A stretch of 64,000 bases of DNA from JBBQFI01 sp038321775 (GTDB taxonomy: Bacteria > Verrucomicrobiota > Verrucomicrobiia > Chthoniobacterales > UBA10450): positions 1 through 64,000 of the forward strand of contig JBBQFI010000010.1 of assembly GCA_038321775.1 (NCBI GenBank). The letters are read 5' to 3'. Of this stretch, positions 33,017 through 42,316 are shown in pieces (positions within the stretch are counted from its first letter, which is position 1; each line of letters starts with the position of its first letter). The notes beneath the pieces are model-generated. The model searched no databases and had not been told where the DNA came from. It saw only the letters and a program-made list of their open reading frames with translations. Both the position numbers and the translations under genes were made by a program.

Positions 33017-34165
33017 TCAGCGGAAAAATTCTTTCGCGCGATTGAAGAAGTTCCCGCGCAACGGCGTATTTTCTTCGCTGCAAAGAGTAGAAAACTCCTC
33101 GAGTTTCTGTCGCTGTTCGTTATTCAGGCGCGTCGGAACTTCCACGAGCAAACGCGCGAACAGATCGCCGCGGCCTCGACCATTCACGTTCACGATGCCG
33201 CGATTCCGCAATTTGAAAGTCTGACCGCTCTGCGTGCCTGCGGGGACTTTGATGCTCGCTTTCCCTTCGAGAGTGGGCACGGCGATTTCGCCGCCGAGCG
33301 CCGCAATCGTGAATGAAATCGGCACTTCGCAATAAAGATGGTCGTCTTCGCGCTGAAAAATTTCGTGCTCCTTCACGTGCATGACGACGTAAAGATCACC
33401 GGAAGGACCGCGAATTCCTGCTTCGCCGTTGTTCGACGAACGCAGGCGCGAGCCATCGCCGATGCCGGCCGGAATTTTCAGTTTGATGCGGCTCTCGCGT
33501 TCGACGCGACCTTCGCCTTCACAAACGCCGCACGGCTTTTCCACGATTTGGCCGGTGCCGTGGCAACGCGAGCAAGTCTGCGAGACCTGAAAAAATCCGC
33601 GCGAGCTGACGACCTGGCCGCGGCCGCCGCAAGCCGGGCAATTGATCGTGCGCGACCCGGGCTCGGCGCCGGAGCCGTGACATTTTTCGCAATGATCGAA
33701 TTTCCGAATCTCGATTTCCTTGTCCACACCGAAAGCGGCTTCCTCGAGAGTGATCTGCATGTCGTAGCGCAGATCGGAACCTCGCTGCCGCCCTTCCGGA
33801 TCGGTTCCGCCCATGCCGCCGCCACCGAAAAACGTTTCGAAAATTCCGCCGGCGCCACCGCTTCCTCCGCCTCCGAAGACTTCGCGGAAAATATCGAACG
33901 GATCATGGAAACCGCCGCCGCGACCCGCCGTTCCTTGCGCAAAAGCGGCGTGACCAAAACGATCGTAGGCCGCGCGTTTATCGGCATCCATGAGGACGTC
34001 GTACGCTTCGCCGAGCTCCTTGAATTTTTCTTCGGAGTGCGGGTCGTCCGGATTTTTATCGGGATGAAATTTGACCGCGAGCTTGCGATAGGAGCGCTTC
34101 ACCTCCTCGCCAGAGGCGCTTCGTTCCACGCCAAGGACTTCGTAATAATCGCGCTTCTTCGTCAT
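33017..34165 (-). CDS. dnaJ: Chaperone DnaJ
   Basis: A 382-residue Hsp40 co-chaperone: J domain (1-70, HPD at 34-36), Gly/Phe region (GRGGGFHDPFDIF), four CxxCxGxG zinc repeats (CEKCHGSG, CPACGGRG, CSRCHGTG, CGVCEGEG), then the C-terminal substrate domain (IPAGIGDGSRLR). It presents unfolded proteins to DnaK. grpE lies upstream on the same strand with a gap of 134 bases; dnaK itself is not in the window. Confidence 0.96.
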   Translation of the reverse strand: MTKKRDYYEVLGVERSASGEEVKRSYRKLAVKFHPDKNPDDPHSEEKFKELGEAYDVLMDADKRAAYDRFGHAAFAQGTAGRGGGFHDPFDIFREVFGGGGSGGAGGIFETFFGGGGMGGTDPEGRQRGSDLRYDMQITLEEAAFGVDKEIEIRKFDHCEKCHGSGAEPGSRTINCPACGGRGQVVSSRGFFQVSQTCSRCHGTGQIVEKPCGVCEGEGRVERESRIKLKIPAGIGDGSRLRSSNNGEAGIRGPSGDLYVVMHVKEHEIFQREDDHLYCEVPISFTIAALGGEIAVPTLEGKASIKVPAGTQSGQTFKLRNRGIVNVNGRGRGDLFARLLVEVPTRLNNEQRQKLEEFSTLCSEENTPLRGNFFNRAKEFFR

Positions 34166-34299
34166 GACAAAGGGAAGAAAAAGGAATCAGGAAAGCAGGA
34201 AAGCAGGAAACTGATCAAAGCAAGTTTCGTTCATCTCTTTTGCGCGATCTGCTCCTAGGGTTTTTCCTCGCGGGATTTCTCGCACGGCCGGACCACAAA

Positions 34300-34833
34300 T
34301 TACGAGTTCGCCGGCCCACTCGAAACCACCACACTCGAAGGACGCAGGAGCCGATCCTTTAAACGATAACCGCGACGTGTTTGTCGCAGCACCGTTCCTT
34401 CCGCCGCATCGTCGCTCGGTTCATGCGCAATCGCTTCGTGCAAATTTGGATCGAATTTTTTCCCTTCAGCTTCGATCGGTTGCACTCCATTCTCGTTAAG
34501 AAAATCGTCGAGCTGTTTCAGGACCATGCTCATGCCGGAAAAAATCGGCGACTTTTCGCCTTCGCCACGCGCGGCAGCAAGCCCGAGTTCGAAGTTATCC
34601 AGAATCGGAACCAACCGCTCGAGCAACGAACTGTTAGCGTATTTGATCGCTTCCTCCTTTTCGCGAGAAGCGCGCTTTTTGTAATTCTCGAAATCAGCCT
34701 GGCTACGCAACGCGAGATCGCGAAACCGATCGAGGTCGGCCTGCAAATTATCGTCGCCGTCGTCGGACGACGCCGCGTTCTGTTCTGCGGTCTTAACCTT
34801 TTCCTCAGCTTGTTGTTTTCTGTCCGTTTTCAT
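34300..34833 (-). CDS. grpE: Nucleotide exchange factor GrpE
   Basis: A 177-residue GrpE: coiled-coil N-terminal half (ADLDRFRDLALRSQADFENYKKRASREKEE), four-helix part (LLERLVPILDNFELGL) and beta C-terminal domain (FDPNLHEAIAHEPSDDAAEGTVL, RGYRLKDRLLRPSSVVVS). It removes ADP from DnaK. Its ATG overlaps the stop of the PP2C gene by four bases, so it is translated in step with that signalling gene, an uncommon neighbour. Confidence 0.95.
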   Translation of the reverse strand: MKTDRKQQAEEKVKTAEQNAASSDDGDDNLQADLDRFRDLALRSQADFENYKKRASREKEEAIKYANSSLLERLVPILDNFELGLAAARGEGEKSPIFSGMSMVLKQLDDFLNENGVQPIEAEGKKFDPNLHEAIAHEPSDDAAEGTVLRQTRRGYRLKDRLLRPSSVVVSSGPANS

Positions 34834-36269
34834 GTTTTGCGGATGGCAATCAAAGTAATGTCGTCATGCTGGGGTTGTAGGCCGATGAAGTCTCGCACAT
34901 CGTTAGTCAGGCGATTCACTATCGCAGGCGCGCCCTGGTCTGCGCTGGCTTGGACAGATTGCATCATCCGTTCCATGCCGAATTCATCTCCCTGCGCGTC
35001 GAGTGCTTCAGTGATGCCGTCCGTGTAAAGAATCAGGCAATCATCGCGTTCCAACTCAACGCAAAAATCGCGCGTTATCCTATCGAACACGTCTCCACTG
35101 TCAATGCCCACAGCCATGCCGGGCGGCTTCACCGGGGTGACGGTTTTCGTGCTGCTTTTGTAAAGTAGCGGCGCATCGTGGCCCGCGCGCGCGAGAGTGA
35201 TCGCGTTGCGGGCATGATCGAGAATGACGTAGGCCATGCTGATAAACATGTCTTCCTTGATGTCCGGATAGAGCTGCCGGTTCACTTTCTGTAAAACATC
35301 GGAAGGCGAAATTTGTTGCGGCGCGGTGCTACGCAAGACGCTGCGGCAAATCGCCATGATGAGCGATGCCGGCACACCTTTGCCGGAAACATCAGCGATG
35401 GCGACCCCGAGCCGTTCGTCATCGACTTTGATATAATCGAAGTAGTCGCCGCTCACCTGGCTCGCGGCAATATTGGTCCCGCTGATTTCAAACCCCTGGA
35501 TCGCTGGCGCAGCGGAAGGCAGGAGCACGCGCTGAATGTCACGGGCGATTTTCAGATCGTGATCGAGACGCTTTTTCTCGTTCGCTTCGGAATAGACAAT
35601 GGCGTTGTAAAGCGCGAAGGCCGATTGCTCGGCGACCGATTTAAAAATTACGAAATCGCTTTGCGAAAACGTTTCATTCTTCCGCCCGCGTCCGTGACCT
35701 ACGGCGAGCACACCCATGTTTTGTTTCCCGTAGAGAAGCGGCGTCACCATGACGGCCGCGGTTCCGAAAGGAGAGCTGCGCAACTTCGCCAACTCAGGAG
35801 CGTCCGCCAGATCCGATAAATTCACAGCCTGACCGGTTTGCCAAACCCGCCCGACAATTCCCTCGCCGAGATCGACGGTGCGGGTGCGCAGAAAATTTTC
35901 CAAGGTCGCAGGAACCGTGATCGCCTGTTGCAGAATATTGTCAGGCACTTCGACCAGCGGCGGACAACCATTGGAAACGAAGGCGGGCGCAAGTTTCAGT
36001 CCGGTACGATCAGCCATGTAAAGTGCGCCGCCCTGCGCACCTAAAATCCGCGTCGCGCCTTCAACGATGAGCCGGTGCAAATCGCGCGGACGAATCGTTT
36101 CGCGAAACGCTTCGCCGAGTCCGTGCAGAAAATCGAAGACCAGTGTTTCCTCGACTTCGATCTCTTCCTTGGAGCGTTCGAGTTCCTGAATGCGACGGTG
36201 TTGCCACCAGAGGGTCGAAAACCAACCGACCAGAGCAGCGAGAAGCAGCCCAGGGAAGAGATATGACAT
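34830..36269 (-). CDS. Membrane GAF-PP2C (SpoIIE/RsbU-type) serine phosphatase
   Basis: A 479-residue protein: one N-terminal membrane segment (residues 3-21), a GAF domain (about 60-225, ILGAQGGALYMADRTGLKLAP, GIVGRVWQTGQAVNLSD), and a PP2C/SpoIIE phosphatase (about 250-479: ASQVSGDYFDYIKVDDERLGVAIADVSGKGVPASLIMA, AGHDAPLLY, LYTDGITEA, QHDDITLIAIR). Such phosphatases reactivate a STAS anti-anti-sigma protein. The next gene upstream is a STAS protein, so the pair likely forms a partner-switching module. The 3' end overlaps the grpE start. Confidence 0.92.
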   Translation of the reverse strand: MSYLFPGLLLAALVGWFSTLWWQHRRIQELERSKEEIEVEETLVFDFLHGLGEAFRETIRPRDLHRLIVEGATRILGAQGGALYMADRTGLKLAPAFVSNGCPPLVEVPDNILQQAITVPATLENFLRTRTVDLGEGIVGRVWQTGQAVNLSDLADAPELAKLRSSPFGTAAVMVTPLLYGKQNMGVLAVGHGRGRKNETFSQSDFVIFKSVAEQSAFALYNAIVYSEANEKKRLDHDLKIARDIQRVLLPSAAPAIQGFEISGTNIAASQVSGDYFDYIKVDDERLGVAIADVSGKGVPASLIMAICRSVLRSTAPQQISPSDVLQKVNRQLYPDIKEDMFISMAYVILDHARNAITLARAGHDAPLLYKSSTKTVTPVKPPGMAVGIDSGDVFDRITRDFCVELERDDCLILYTDGITEALDAQGDEFGMERMMQSVQASADQGAPAIVNRLTNDVRDFIGLQPQHDDITLIAIRKT

Positions 36270-36284
36270 GACGAGACAGCGAGA

Positions 36285-36800
36285 TTACTTGGACGCTGTC
36301 TCTTCGTGAAGATCCTGTTTTAGGTAATCGAGAACGTCTTTGAACCGCGGAATATTTTCCGGGGCCGCCTCGCAGAGCGCTTCGTGCGCATCGAGCATTT
36401 CTTTTTGTTGCTCCACTTTTTTCTCCTGCATGGATTCAGGTTGCGAAGTGCTCTTGAGCAATTCGCACTGCGGCGCTGCCGTGCCGTTTTTCTGAATCGA
36501 AAACAGTTGATCAAGGCCGAGACCGGAAAGCAATTCGTGACTGCGTTCACCACAATGCACGACGCGAAGATTTCCCTGCCCCAGTTCCTTCAAACGCAGT
36601 GCCACCCCTGCCATCGTCCCCATAAATGTGGAATCCAGCATGACGCAATTATCCAAGTCCACCACAAATTCGCGATAACCCCGCTCTACCATTTTTCGCG
36701 CGAACTCCTTGAAATTGCCGCTGTTCAGGAAACTTCCTTTCCCCTCCACTTTCACCCATACGGCCGGGCCGTGGACCCCTACTTGTATCGAAGACTGCAC
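36285..36800 (-). CDS. STAS-domain anti-sigma factor antagonist-like protein
   Basis: A 171-residue protein. The STAS domain (1-105) has the phospho-site VMLDSTFMGTMAG with Ser57, as in SpoIIAA/RsbV. The C-terminal 60 residues are helical, rich in Glu/Gln and of unknown use. It is 15 bases from the PP2C gene and probably its substrate. A switch-kinase (HATPase) is not seen nearby. The next 142 bases (36801-36942) hold no gene. Confidence 0.88.
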   Translation of the reverse strand: MQSSIQVGVHGPAVWVKVEGKGSFLNSGNFKEFARKMVERGYREFVVDLDNCVMLDSTFMGTMAGVALRLKELGQGNLRVVHCGERSHELLSGLGLDQLFSIQKNGTAAPQCELLKSTSQPESMQEKKVEQQKEMLDAHEALCEAAPENIPRFKDVLDYLKQDLHEETASK

Positions 36801-36942
36801 GACTATTTACGAAAATATAAGATCGACGCTACGAGTGTCAAACCTACATCACTTACTCAGCAGCTTCCACGCCTCTGCAACTCCATGTCATTGATAGCCT
36901 TATCCAGAGAATCATCGGCTGCGGAATCAAGCTCACTATGGC

Positions 36943-37521
36943 TTACCTCCACAAGTAGGATCGGTTCTCCGCCACGATATGGCCGTTCTCAATGAGGAGG
37001 CATCGCCACGCAATGACTCGCCCATCATCCAGATAATCGTCTCCGATGATCGCGAATTCCGTCTTCTGATGGCCATGCACATTCGGATAGCTAATTTCAC
37101 GGGCCTGCGTTGCGGCGCGAAGCTGTTCCTGCCGATATTCCAAACGGACCGTGATATCGGCAGGGCGTTTTGCTCGCCAGAAAAAGTCGAAATAATTTCC
37201 CGCGCGTTCGCTTTGATCGAGTGAAGTAACTGCTCCGTGGAGACGATAGCGCGACTCGAAATTTATCGATGCCTCCGCCGCCGCAGCGGTGGCGCGGTTG
37301 CCACCTTGACCGCTAAGCTTTTTCTTTGTTTTTGTTGCGTTCGTCGCCTGCAAATTCGCCCCTCTGCCTAACAAAAAGAGTTTCGTTTTGCGGAATTCGA
37401 AATCGTGGCTCAACGCCACCGGCAGCGGGTCGACCTTGGTCAGCACTCTCGTCTGATCCGAGGCGCGAGCCATGGTCGTCGCACAAAGCACGAGAGCGAC
37501 CACTCTGGCGACAGACTTCAT
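36943..37521 (-). CDS. Exported protein of unknown function
   Basis: A 192-residue protein with a signal peptide (MKSVARVVALVLCATTMARA). The mature part has a basic stretch (TKTKKKLSGQGGN) and a beta-rich C-terminal half (FFWRAKRPADITVRLEYRQEQL, GDDYLDDGRVIAWRCLLIENG). I recognise no domain. It is divergent from the exonuclease-ligase gene with 121 bases between. Confidence 0.75.
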   Translation of the reverse strand: MKSVARVVALVLCATTMARASDQTRVLTKVDPLPVALSHDFEFRKTKLFLLGRGANLQATNATKTKKKLSGQGGNRATAAAAEASINFESRYRLHGAVTSLDQSERAGNYFDFFWRAKRPADITVRLEYRQEQLRAATQAREISYPNVHGHQKTEFAIIGDDYLDDGRVIAWRCLLIENGHIVAENRSYLWR

Positions 37522-37642
37522 GCGGCAATGAAACCGGTTCTCGGCTGCTCTGTCAATCCGCGCACGGAAAACGTCGGGCGCAGGAACCGGCCCTCAAATC
37601 GCGAGGCTTTTTCGGAAGCGACTTCCTTGATATAGATTCGGC

Positions 37643-40354
37643 GTGATCAAGGTGCAGTACCATCGCGGAATTTTTCTGCCGGAGCAGAATCTCTGGCTCG
37701 ACCCGTGGGACGCAAAGCCTTTCGCGTTTGTTTCGCACGCGCACAGCGATCACATAGCCGCGCACGATGAAATTATCGTCTCGGAGCGGACAGCCCGTTT
37801 AATGCAGGCGCGTTTGCCCGGCAAACGAAACGAGCACGTCATTCCATTTGGGGAGCGAGCCACGGTCGCTGGTCTTGATATAGTGCTGTTACCCGCGGGT
37901 CATATTTTCGGCTCCTCCCAATTTTTTCTACAAACGGACGCGGAATCGCTTCTCTACACCGGCGATTTTAAACTGCGTCCCGGAAAATCTGCGGAACCTG
38001 CAGAATGGCGGCAAGCCGACGTCCTGATCATGGAAACGACCTATGGTCTGCCGCGTTACCGCCTTCCACCCACGGAGAAAGTAGTGGAACAAATCGTCGA
38101 ATTCTGTCGTGAAACGCTGGATGACGGAGCGGTCCCCGTCCTGCTCGGTTACTCGTTAGGCAAAGCCCAGGAAATTTTGTGCGCACTCGGCGGCGCGGGA
38201 CTCAAACCAATGCTGCACGGGGCGGTCTACCAGATGACGCGCATCTACGAGCAATTCGGGCAATCGTTTTGCGAATACGAACGTTACAAAGCGAACGAGG
38301 TCGCAGGCAAAGTTCTCATTTGCCCGCCGAGCGCAAATCGCTCACGCATGTTGGAAAAAATTGAGCGTAAACGCGTCGCCATGATTAGCGGTTGGGCGGT
38401 CGAGCCGAACGCAATTTATCGGTATCAGGTGGATGCGGCGTTCCCGCTTTCCGATCACGCCGATTACACCGATCTGCTGCGCTATGTCGAACTCGTGCAA
38501 CCGAAACGCGTCCTCACCCTGCACGGATTCGCCGCTGAGTTCGCGCGCGATCTGCGCGAGCGAGGGTACGAAGCGTGGGCCTTGAGCGCGCAAAATCAGC
38601 TGGAATTAACGCTCGGAACATTCAGTTCCACCGAACTTCCTCCAATCAAGAAAACCACATCCTCGGAAACCGGATCCGAATTTGCCGCCTTCGCAAAAAT
38701 TGGCGAAACGATTGCCGCCGCCGCCGCAAAACTGGAGAAGGTGCGGTTACTTTCCGAATACCTGCGCACTTTGCCTAACGAGCAATTGCCGATCGCGACA
38801 ATCTACTTTACCGGCGAGCCTTTTCCGCAAAGCGATCTGCGCACGCTGCAGGTCGGCTGGTCGGTCATTTTCCGCGCACTGATCGCAGCGAGCAAACTGA
38901 GCGAGATCGAATTTCGCCGCATCGCCAGCAGTCACGGCGACGCTGGCAAGACGGCCTTCGAAGCACTGGAAAGCCGAACATCACCGGAGCCATTCGGCGT
39001 TTTGGAATCGCGCGCGTTCTTTGACGATCTGCAAAAGGTGCGCGGCCCCTTAAACAAAACGGAGCTTCTGCAGGCACGTTTTGCGAAACTTTCCGCTCTC
39101 GAAGCCGAATACATTGTGAAAATTTTGACGGGCGATCTGCGCATTGGCCTGCGCGAGGGCCTGGTCGAGGAAGCGATCGCGGTGGCGTTCGCCGCACCTT
39201 TGGATGAAGTAAAAGAAGCAAACATGCTTCTTGGCGATCTCGGCCAAACCGCGTTACTCGCATCGCGCCAGGAATTGCACCGCGCCGAGCTTTCGCTTTT
39301 TCGTCCAATCAAAAGCATGCTCGCAAGTCCGGAAGCGACGGCGGAAGCGATCTGGGAAAGATTTTCGAATAATTCTGCCGCGGAAAAGAGTGACGCGACA
39401 GTTTATGTCGAAGACAAGTTTGATGGCATTCGCGCGCAACTGCATCGCGGCGCAAACCGCGCGGAAATTTTTTCGCGTGATCTTCGCCGCATGACAGACC
39501 AGTTCATCGAGCTCGCAGAACAAGCGCGGAATTTTTCGGATGAAATCATTCTCGACGGAGAAGTAATGGCGTTCGAGCACGGAAAGAGGCTTACGTTTTT
39601 CGATCTGCAGAAACGTCTCGGTCGAAAGAACGAAGGTGCGGATTTGTTCGCTTCTGCTTCCGCTGATGTGCCGGTTGTTTTTGTTGCGTTCGATCTGTTG
39701 TGGTTGAACGGACGTTCTCTTTTAAAAACGCCGCTGCGCGAACGACGTGAATTATTGCGCCGCATAAAGCTGCCGCCGCGTTTTCAGATCGCAGACGTTT
39801 TTCCAGCGCAATCCGCGGCGGAGATCGAGGAAGCGTTCCAAAACGCACGTCGCCGATCGAATGAAGGTTTGATGGTGAAGGACGCCGAGAGTTTTTATTC
39901 GCCGGGACGACGCGGAATGTTTTGGTTCAAACTCAAAAAAGAACTGGCGACGCTTGATGTTGTCGTCGTCGCGGCAGAGCTCGGACATGGGAAACGCAAT
40001 CACGTCCTGAGCGATTACACATTTGCCGTGCGCGATGAAACCACAGGCGAGTTGCTTCCAATCGGCAAAGCTTACAGTGGCCTAACGGACGTCGAGATCG
40101 CGGAACTAACCGAGCATTTTAAACAAAACACGATTATCGATCGCGGTCGTTATCGCAAAGTAAAACCTAACATCGTGCTCGAAGTTGCTTTCGATTCGGT
40201 GCAAGCCAGTTCGCGCCACGCGAGTGGTTTGGCACTGCGTTTCCCGCGCATCAAAGCGATCAGGCGCGATAAAAATGTCGATGCGATTGATACGCTCGGT
40301 TACGCGCGAAGTTTGGCCGAGCGACGTGAAGTCGATGCGGTGGGAGCGCGATGA
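37643..40354 (+). CDS. Fused MBL-fold DNA exonuclease and ATP-dependent DNA ligase
   Basis: A 903-residue fusion. Residues 1 to about 320 are a metallo-beta-lactamase/beta-CASP nuclease of the ligase-associated exonuclease type: HAHSDH at 32-37, PAGHIFGSSQ, TGDFK, GYSLGKAQ at 169-176, SDHADY. Residues about 345-903 are a full ATP-dependent DNA ligase: N-terminal helical domain, nucleotidyl site EDKFDG with Lys592, ILDGEVMAF, GLMVKD, KLKKE and an OB end (LSDYTFAVRDE). In other bacteria the two are separate genes in an Lhr-helicase DNA repair cluster. Here no helicase or phosphoesterase gene is adjacent. The start is GTG. Words of the dispersed family are at 38153, 38773 and 40080. Confidence 0.93.
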   Translation: MIKVQYHRGIFLPEQNLWLDPWDAKPFAFVSHAHSDHIAAHDEIIVSERTARLMQARLPGKRNEHVIPFGERATVAGLDIVLLPAGHIFGSSQFFLQTDAESLLYTGDFKLRPGKSAEPAEWRQADVLIMETTYGLPRYRLPPTEKVVEQIVEFCRETLDDGAVPVLLGYSLGKAQEILCALGGAGLKPMLHGAVYQMTRIYEQFGQSFCEYERYKANEVAGKVLICPPSANRSRMLEKIERKRVAMISGWAVEPNAIYRYQVDAAFPLSDHADYTDLLRYVELVQPKRVLTLHGFAAEFARDLRERGYEAWALSAQNQLELTLGTFSSTELPPIKKTTSSETGSEFAAFAKIGETIAAAAAKLEKVRLLSEYLRTLPNEQLPIATIYFTGEPFPQSDLRTLQVGWSVIFRALIAASKLSEIEFRRIASSHGDAGKTAFEALESRTSPEPFGVLESRAFFDDLQKVRGPLNKTELLQARFAKLSALEAEYIVKILTGDLRIGLREGLVEEAIAVAFAAPLDEVKEANMLLGDLGQTALLASRQELHRAELSLFRPIKSMLASPEATAEAIWERFSNNSAAEKSDATVYVEDKFDGIRAQLHRGANRAEIFSRDLRRMTDQFIELAEQARNFSDEIILDGEVMAFEHGKRLTFFDLQKRLGRKNEGADLFASASADVPVVFVAFDLLWLNGRSLLKTPLRERRELLRRIKLPPRFQIADVFPAQSAAEIEEAFQNARRRSNEGLMVKDAESFYSPGRRGMFWFKLKKELATLDVVVVAAELGHGKRNHVLSDYTFAVRDETTGELLPIGKAYSGLTDVEIAELTEHFKQNTIIDRGRYRKVKPNIVLEVAFDSVQASSRHASGLALRFPRIKAIRRDKNVDAIDTLGYARSLAERREVDAVGAR

Positions 40355-40368
40355 GATCGGAACAAAAC

Positions 40369-42090
40369 TTATCTCGCCGAAGCAGTCGGTGACGGACTGG
40401 GATTTTGGCGGTCCCGTCTGTCTTTTCTTCTATCCTTGCCGCTCTTCTTCGCATCATCACTGTCACCTGTTGGCGATGGACTCGCCGTCGGAGGCGCCAC
40501 CGGAGCAACGACCGGCTTTTGGACGACTGGAGTAGTTCTGGGTAAAGATTTCACCACAGCAGGAGACGGTTTGACCAAGGGCGTTGCACGGGGCACGAGG
40601 GAATTTGCAGGCGCCGGCGTTTGCGGCTGAATCTTCGCAGCCTTCGCTTTGCGCTGGTCCTCCATCCTTTTTTGTTGCGCAGCTTTTTGATCAGCAAGCG
40701 CTTTTTCTTTTTGTGCTCGCTGCGCTTCTTTCATTTTACGCTCTGCATCTTTGTTTTGTTGCGGCGGACGCGATGGGACAGGCGATGGACTTGCGACAAC
40801 ACCGGGCGCCGCTGTCGCCGAGACATGCGGTTTCATTTTGTCCCGTTGCGGAAAGTTTCGCACAGGCGTCTCGGCCGCCTGCACCGGCACAGCTGTTTGC
40901 TGTGGCTTAGGTTGGGGTTGCGGCTGTGCTACGACAGCGCGGGGTGTTGGCATGCCCGCCGGCGGAGTCGACTCCGCTTTCATTTTTTCGCGAGCCTTTT
41001 TGCCGGCGTTCTTATCGCGAATTCCTTCCCAACCACGATCAACGACAGGTTGCGAAATTTTCTCCTTTAATTTCTGCGGACGATCGGCCGGTCGACCACG
41101 CACAATCGCAGGCGCGGGCATTTCGATCACTTCACCACGCACCACCGCGTGCGGATTGGCATTTTCAAATCGCTGCCGACGATCGAGTCGCAGTCTCTGA
41201 ATTGGCTGACGGCTTCGTTTCCGCAGTTCATCGAAATTTGGCCCCTGGCTTACGACGTTGGTATTATTATATGTGATGTTGGTGACGTTGATCGTTTGAT
41301 TGACGATCGTCACGTTGCGCTCGACCGGAATAATCGTGTGCTCAATTCGCTGGTCGCCGAAGTCGGCCTGCGGGACAAAACAATATCGGTCGGGCCCGAT
41401 GTCGTAGGAATTATCCGCCCAATTATGAATGCCGGTGCGGCGATCGAAGTGAGCTTCGGGGGGAAGCGGCGCCCACCCGACATAATCGCCACCGCTACGC
41501 CATGAAACCCAAGCCGGCGCCCACTCGTCGCCTGGAATCCAAACCCAGCCGACGCTGCGAAGCTTCGCCCAACGTCCGTAATGATACGTCGCCCAGCCGA
41601 ATGGTTCCTGCGAATCCCAGGTCCAACCGGCATCGGTATAAACCCAGCGACCGTCTGTGTACGGTCGCCAGTTTGACGAACGCTGCGTCTCGTTAGGCTG
41701 CCAGACGTAACCGTAATCGGAAGTTTCGCGCCACGAACCGTATGGTTCCAACTTCGTATAAAAAGTGTTGTAGCTCGCTGTCTCTTCGCCGCCGGAAGAC
41801 TCGGGCCCGGGTTCGACTTCGCGTTGCTGAAGTTCGCTTCCGCGCATTTGCGGAGTCGCGGTTTGCGCTGGCTCTGCATGTTTTTCAGTTAATGCATCTT
41901 CGCGCGCTTTGAGATCGGACTCGCGCTGCGCGAGTTTTTGCTGCTCGTCAGCCTGGCGCTCTGCCGCTACTCGCTGCTGGACCTGGCGTTCGATCTCCGC
42001 GTTCTTCTCCTCCTCAGTCTGCTGTTTCCCGCAGGAAACAAAGAGCACCAGAGCGACGGCGATTCCGAGAGCACAAAATTTTTTCATCAT
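40369..42090 (-). CDS. DUF6600-like Trp-rich lipoprotein with Pro/Lys-rich tail
   Basis: A 573-residue lipoprotein (lipobox FVSC, residues 17-20), a coiled coil (25-70), a Trp/Tyr-rich region of repeated short strands (about 105-225: YGSWRETSDYGYVWQP, YTDGRWVYTDAGWTWD, VGWVWIPGDEWAPAWVSWRS), then a long Pro/Gln/Lys/Arg-rich tail. The region matches what is called DUF6600, found mainly in bacteria of the PVC and related groups. Role unknown; a cell-envelope location is expected. One dispersed word is at 41690. Confidence 0.82.
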   Translation of the reverse strand: MMKKFCALGIAVALVLFVSCGKQQTEEEKNAEIERQVQQRVAAERQADEQQKLAQRESDLKAREDALTEKHAEPAQTATPQMRGSELQQREVEPGPESSGGEETASYNTFYTKLEPYGSWRETSDYGYVWQPNETQRSSNWRPYTDGRWVYTDAGWTWDSQEPFGWATYHYGRWAKLRSVGWVWIPGDEWAPAWVSWRSGGDYVGWAPLPPEAHFDRRTGIHNWADNSYDIGPDRYCFVPQADFGDQRIEHTIIPVERNVTIVNQTINVTNITYNNTNVVSQGPNFDELRKRSRQPIQRLRLDRRQRFENANPHAVVRGEVIEMPAPAIVRGRPADRPQKLKEKISQPVVDRGWEGIRDKNAGKKAREKMKAESTPPAGMPTPRAVVAQPQPQPKPQQTAVPVQAAETPVRNFPQRDKMKPHVSATAAPGVVASPSPVPSRPPQQNKDAERKMKEAQRAQKEKALADQKAAQQKRMEDQRKAKAAKIQPQTPAPANSLVPRATPLVKPSPAVVKSLPRTTPVVQKPVVAPVAPPTASPSPTGDSDDAKKSGKDRRKDRRDRQNPSPSPTASAR

Positions 42091-42139
42091 TCCTTAGACC
42101 GCATTTTATTTTCGTTATTCGAAAGCATCCTCTTTGCCA

Positions 42140-42316
42140 CTAGGGAGACGGAGAAGGACTCGGCGTCGCTACTGTCGTTACAATCGCAGTCTCAACCTTG
42201 TCCCGACGTAACTTTTGCACGTTCGCGTAGAGGGTTAGCAGCACCAGAAAAATTAAAATGATCGAAATCGCCGCAATGCCTCGCGCGGGAACCGGTTCAA
42301 CCGCGGGCGAGTTCAT
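42140..42316 (-). CDS. Small single-pass membrane protein
   Basis: A 58-residue protein: a polar N-terminus MNSPAVEPVPARG, one membrane segment (AAISIILIFLVLLTLYANV), then a basic stretch and a Thr/Ser/Pro tail. Its ATG overlaps the stop of the acyltransferase gene (ATGA), which indicates translational coupling and supports it as real. No function can be named; a helper of the acyltransferase is possible. Confidence 0.7.
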   Translation of the reverse strand: MNSPAVEPVPARGIAAISIILIFLVLLTLYANVQKLRRDKVETAIVTTVATPSPSPSP

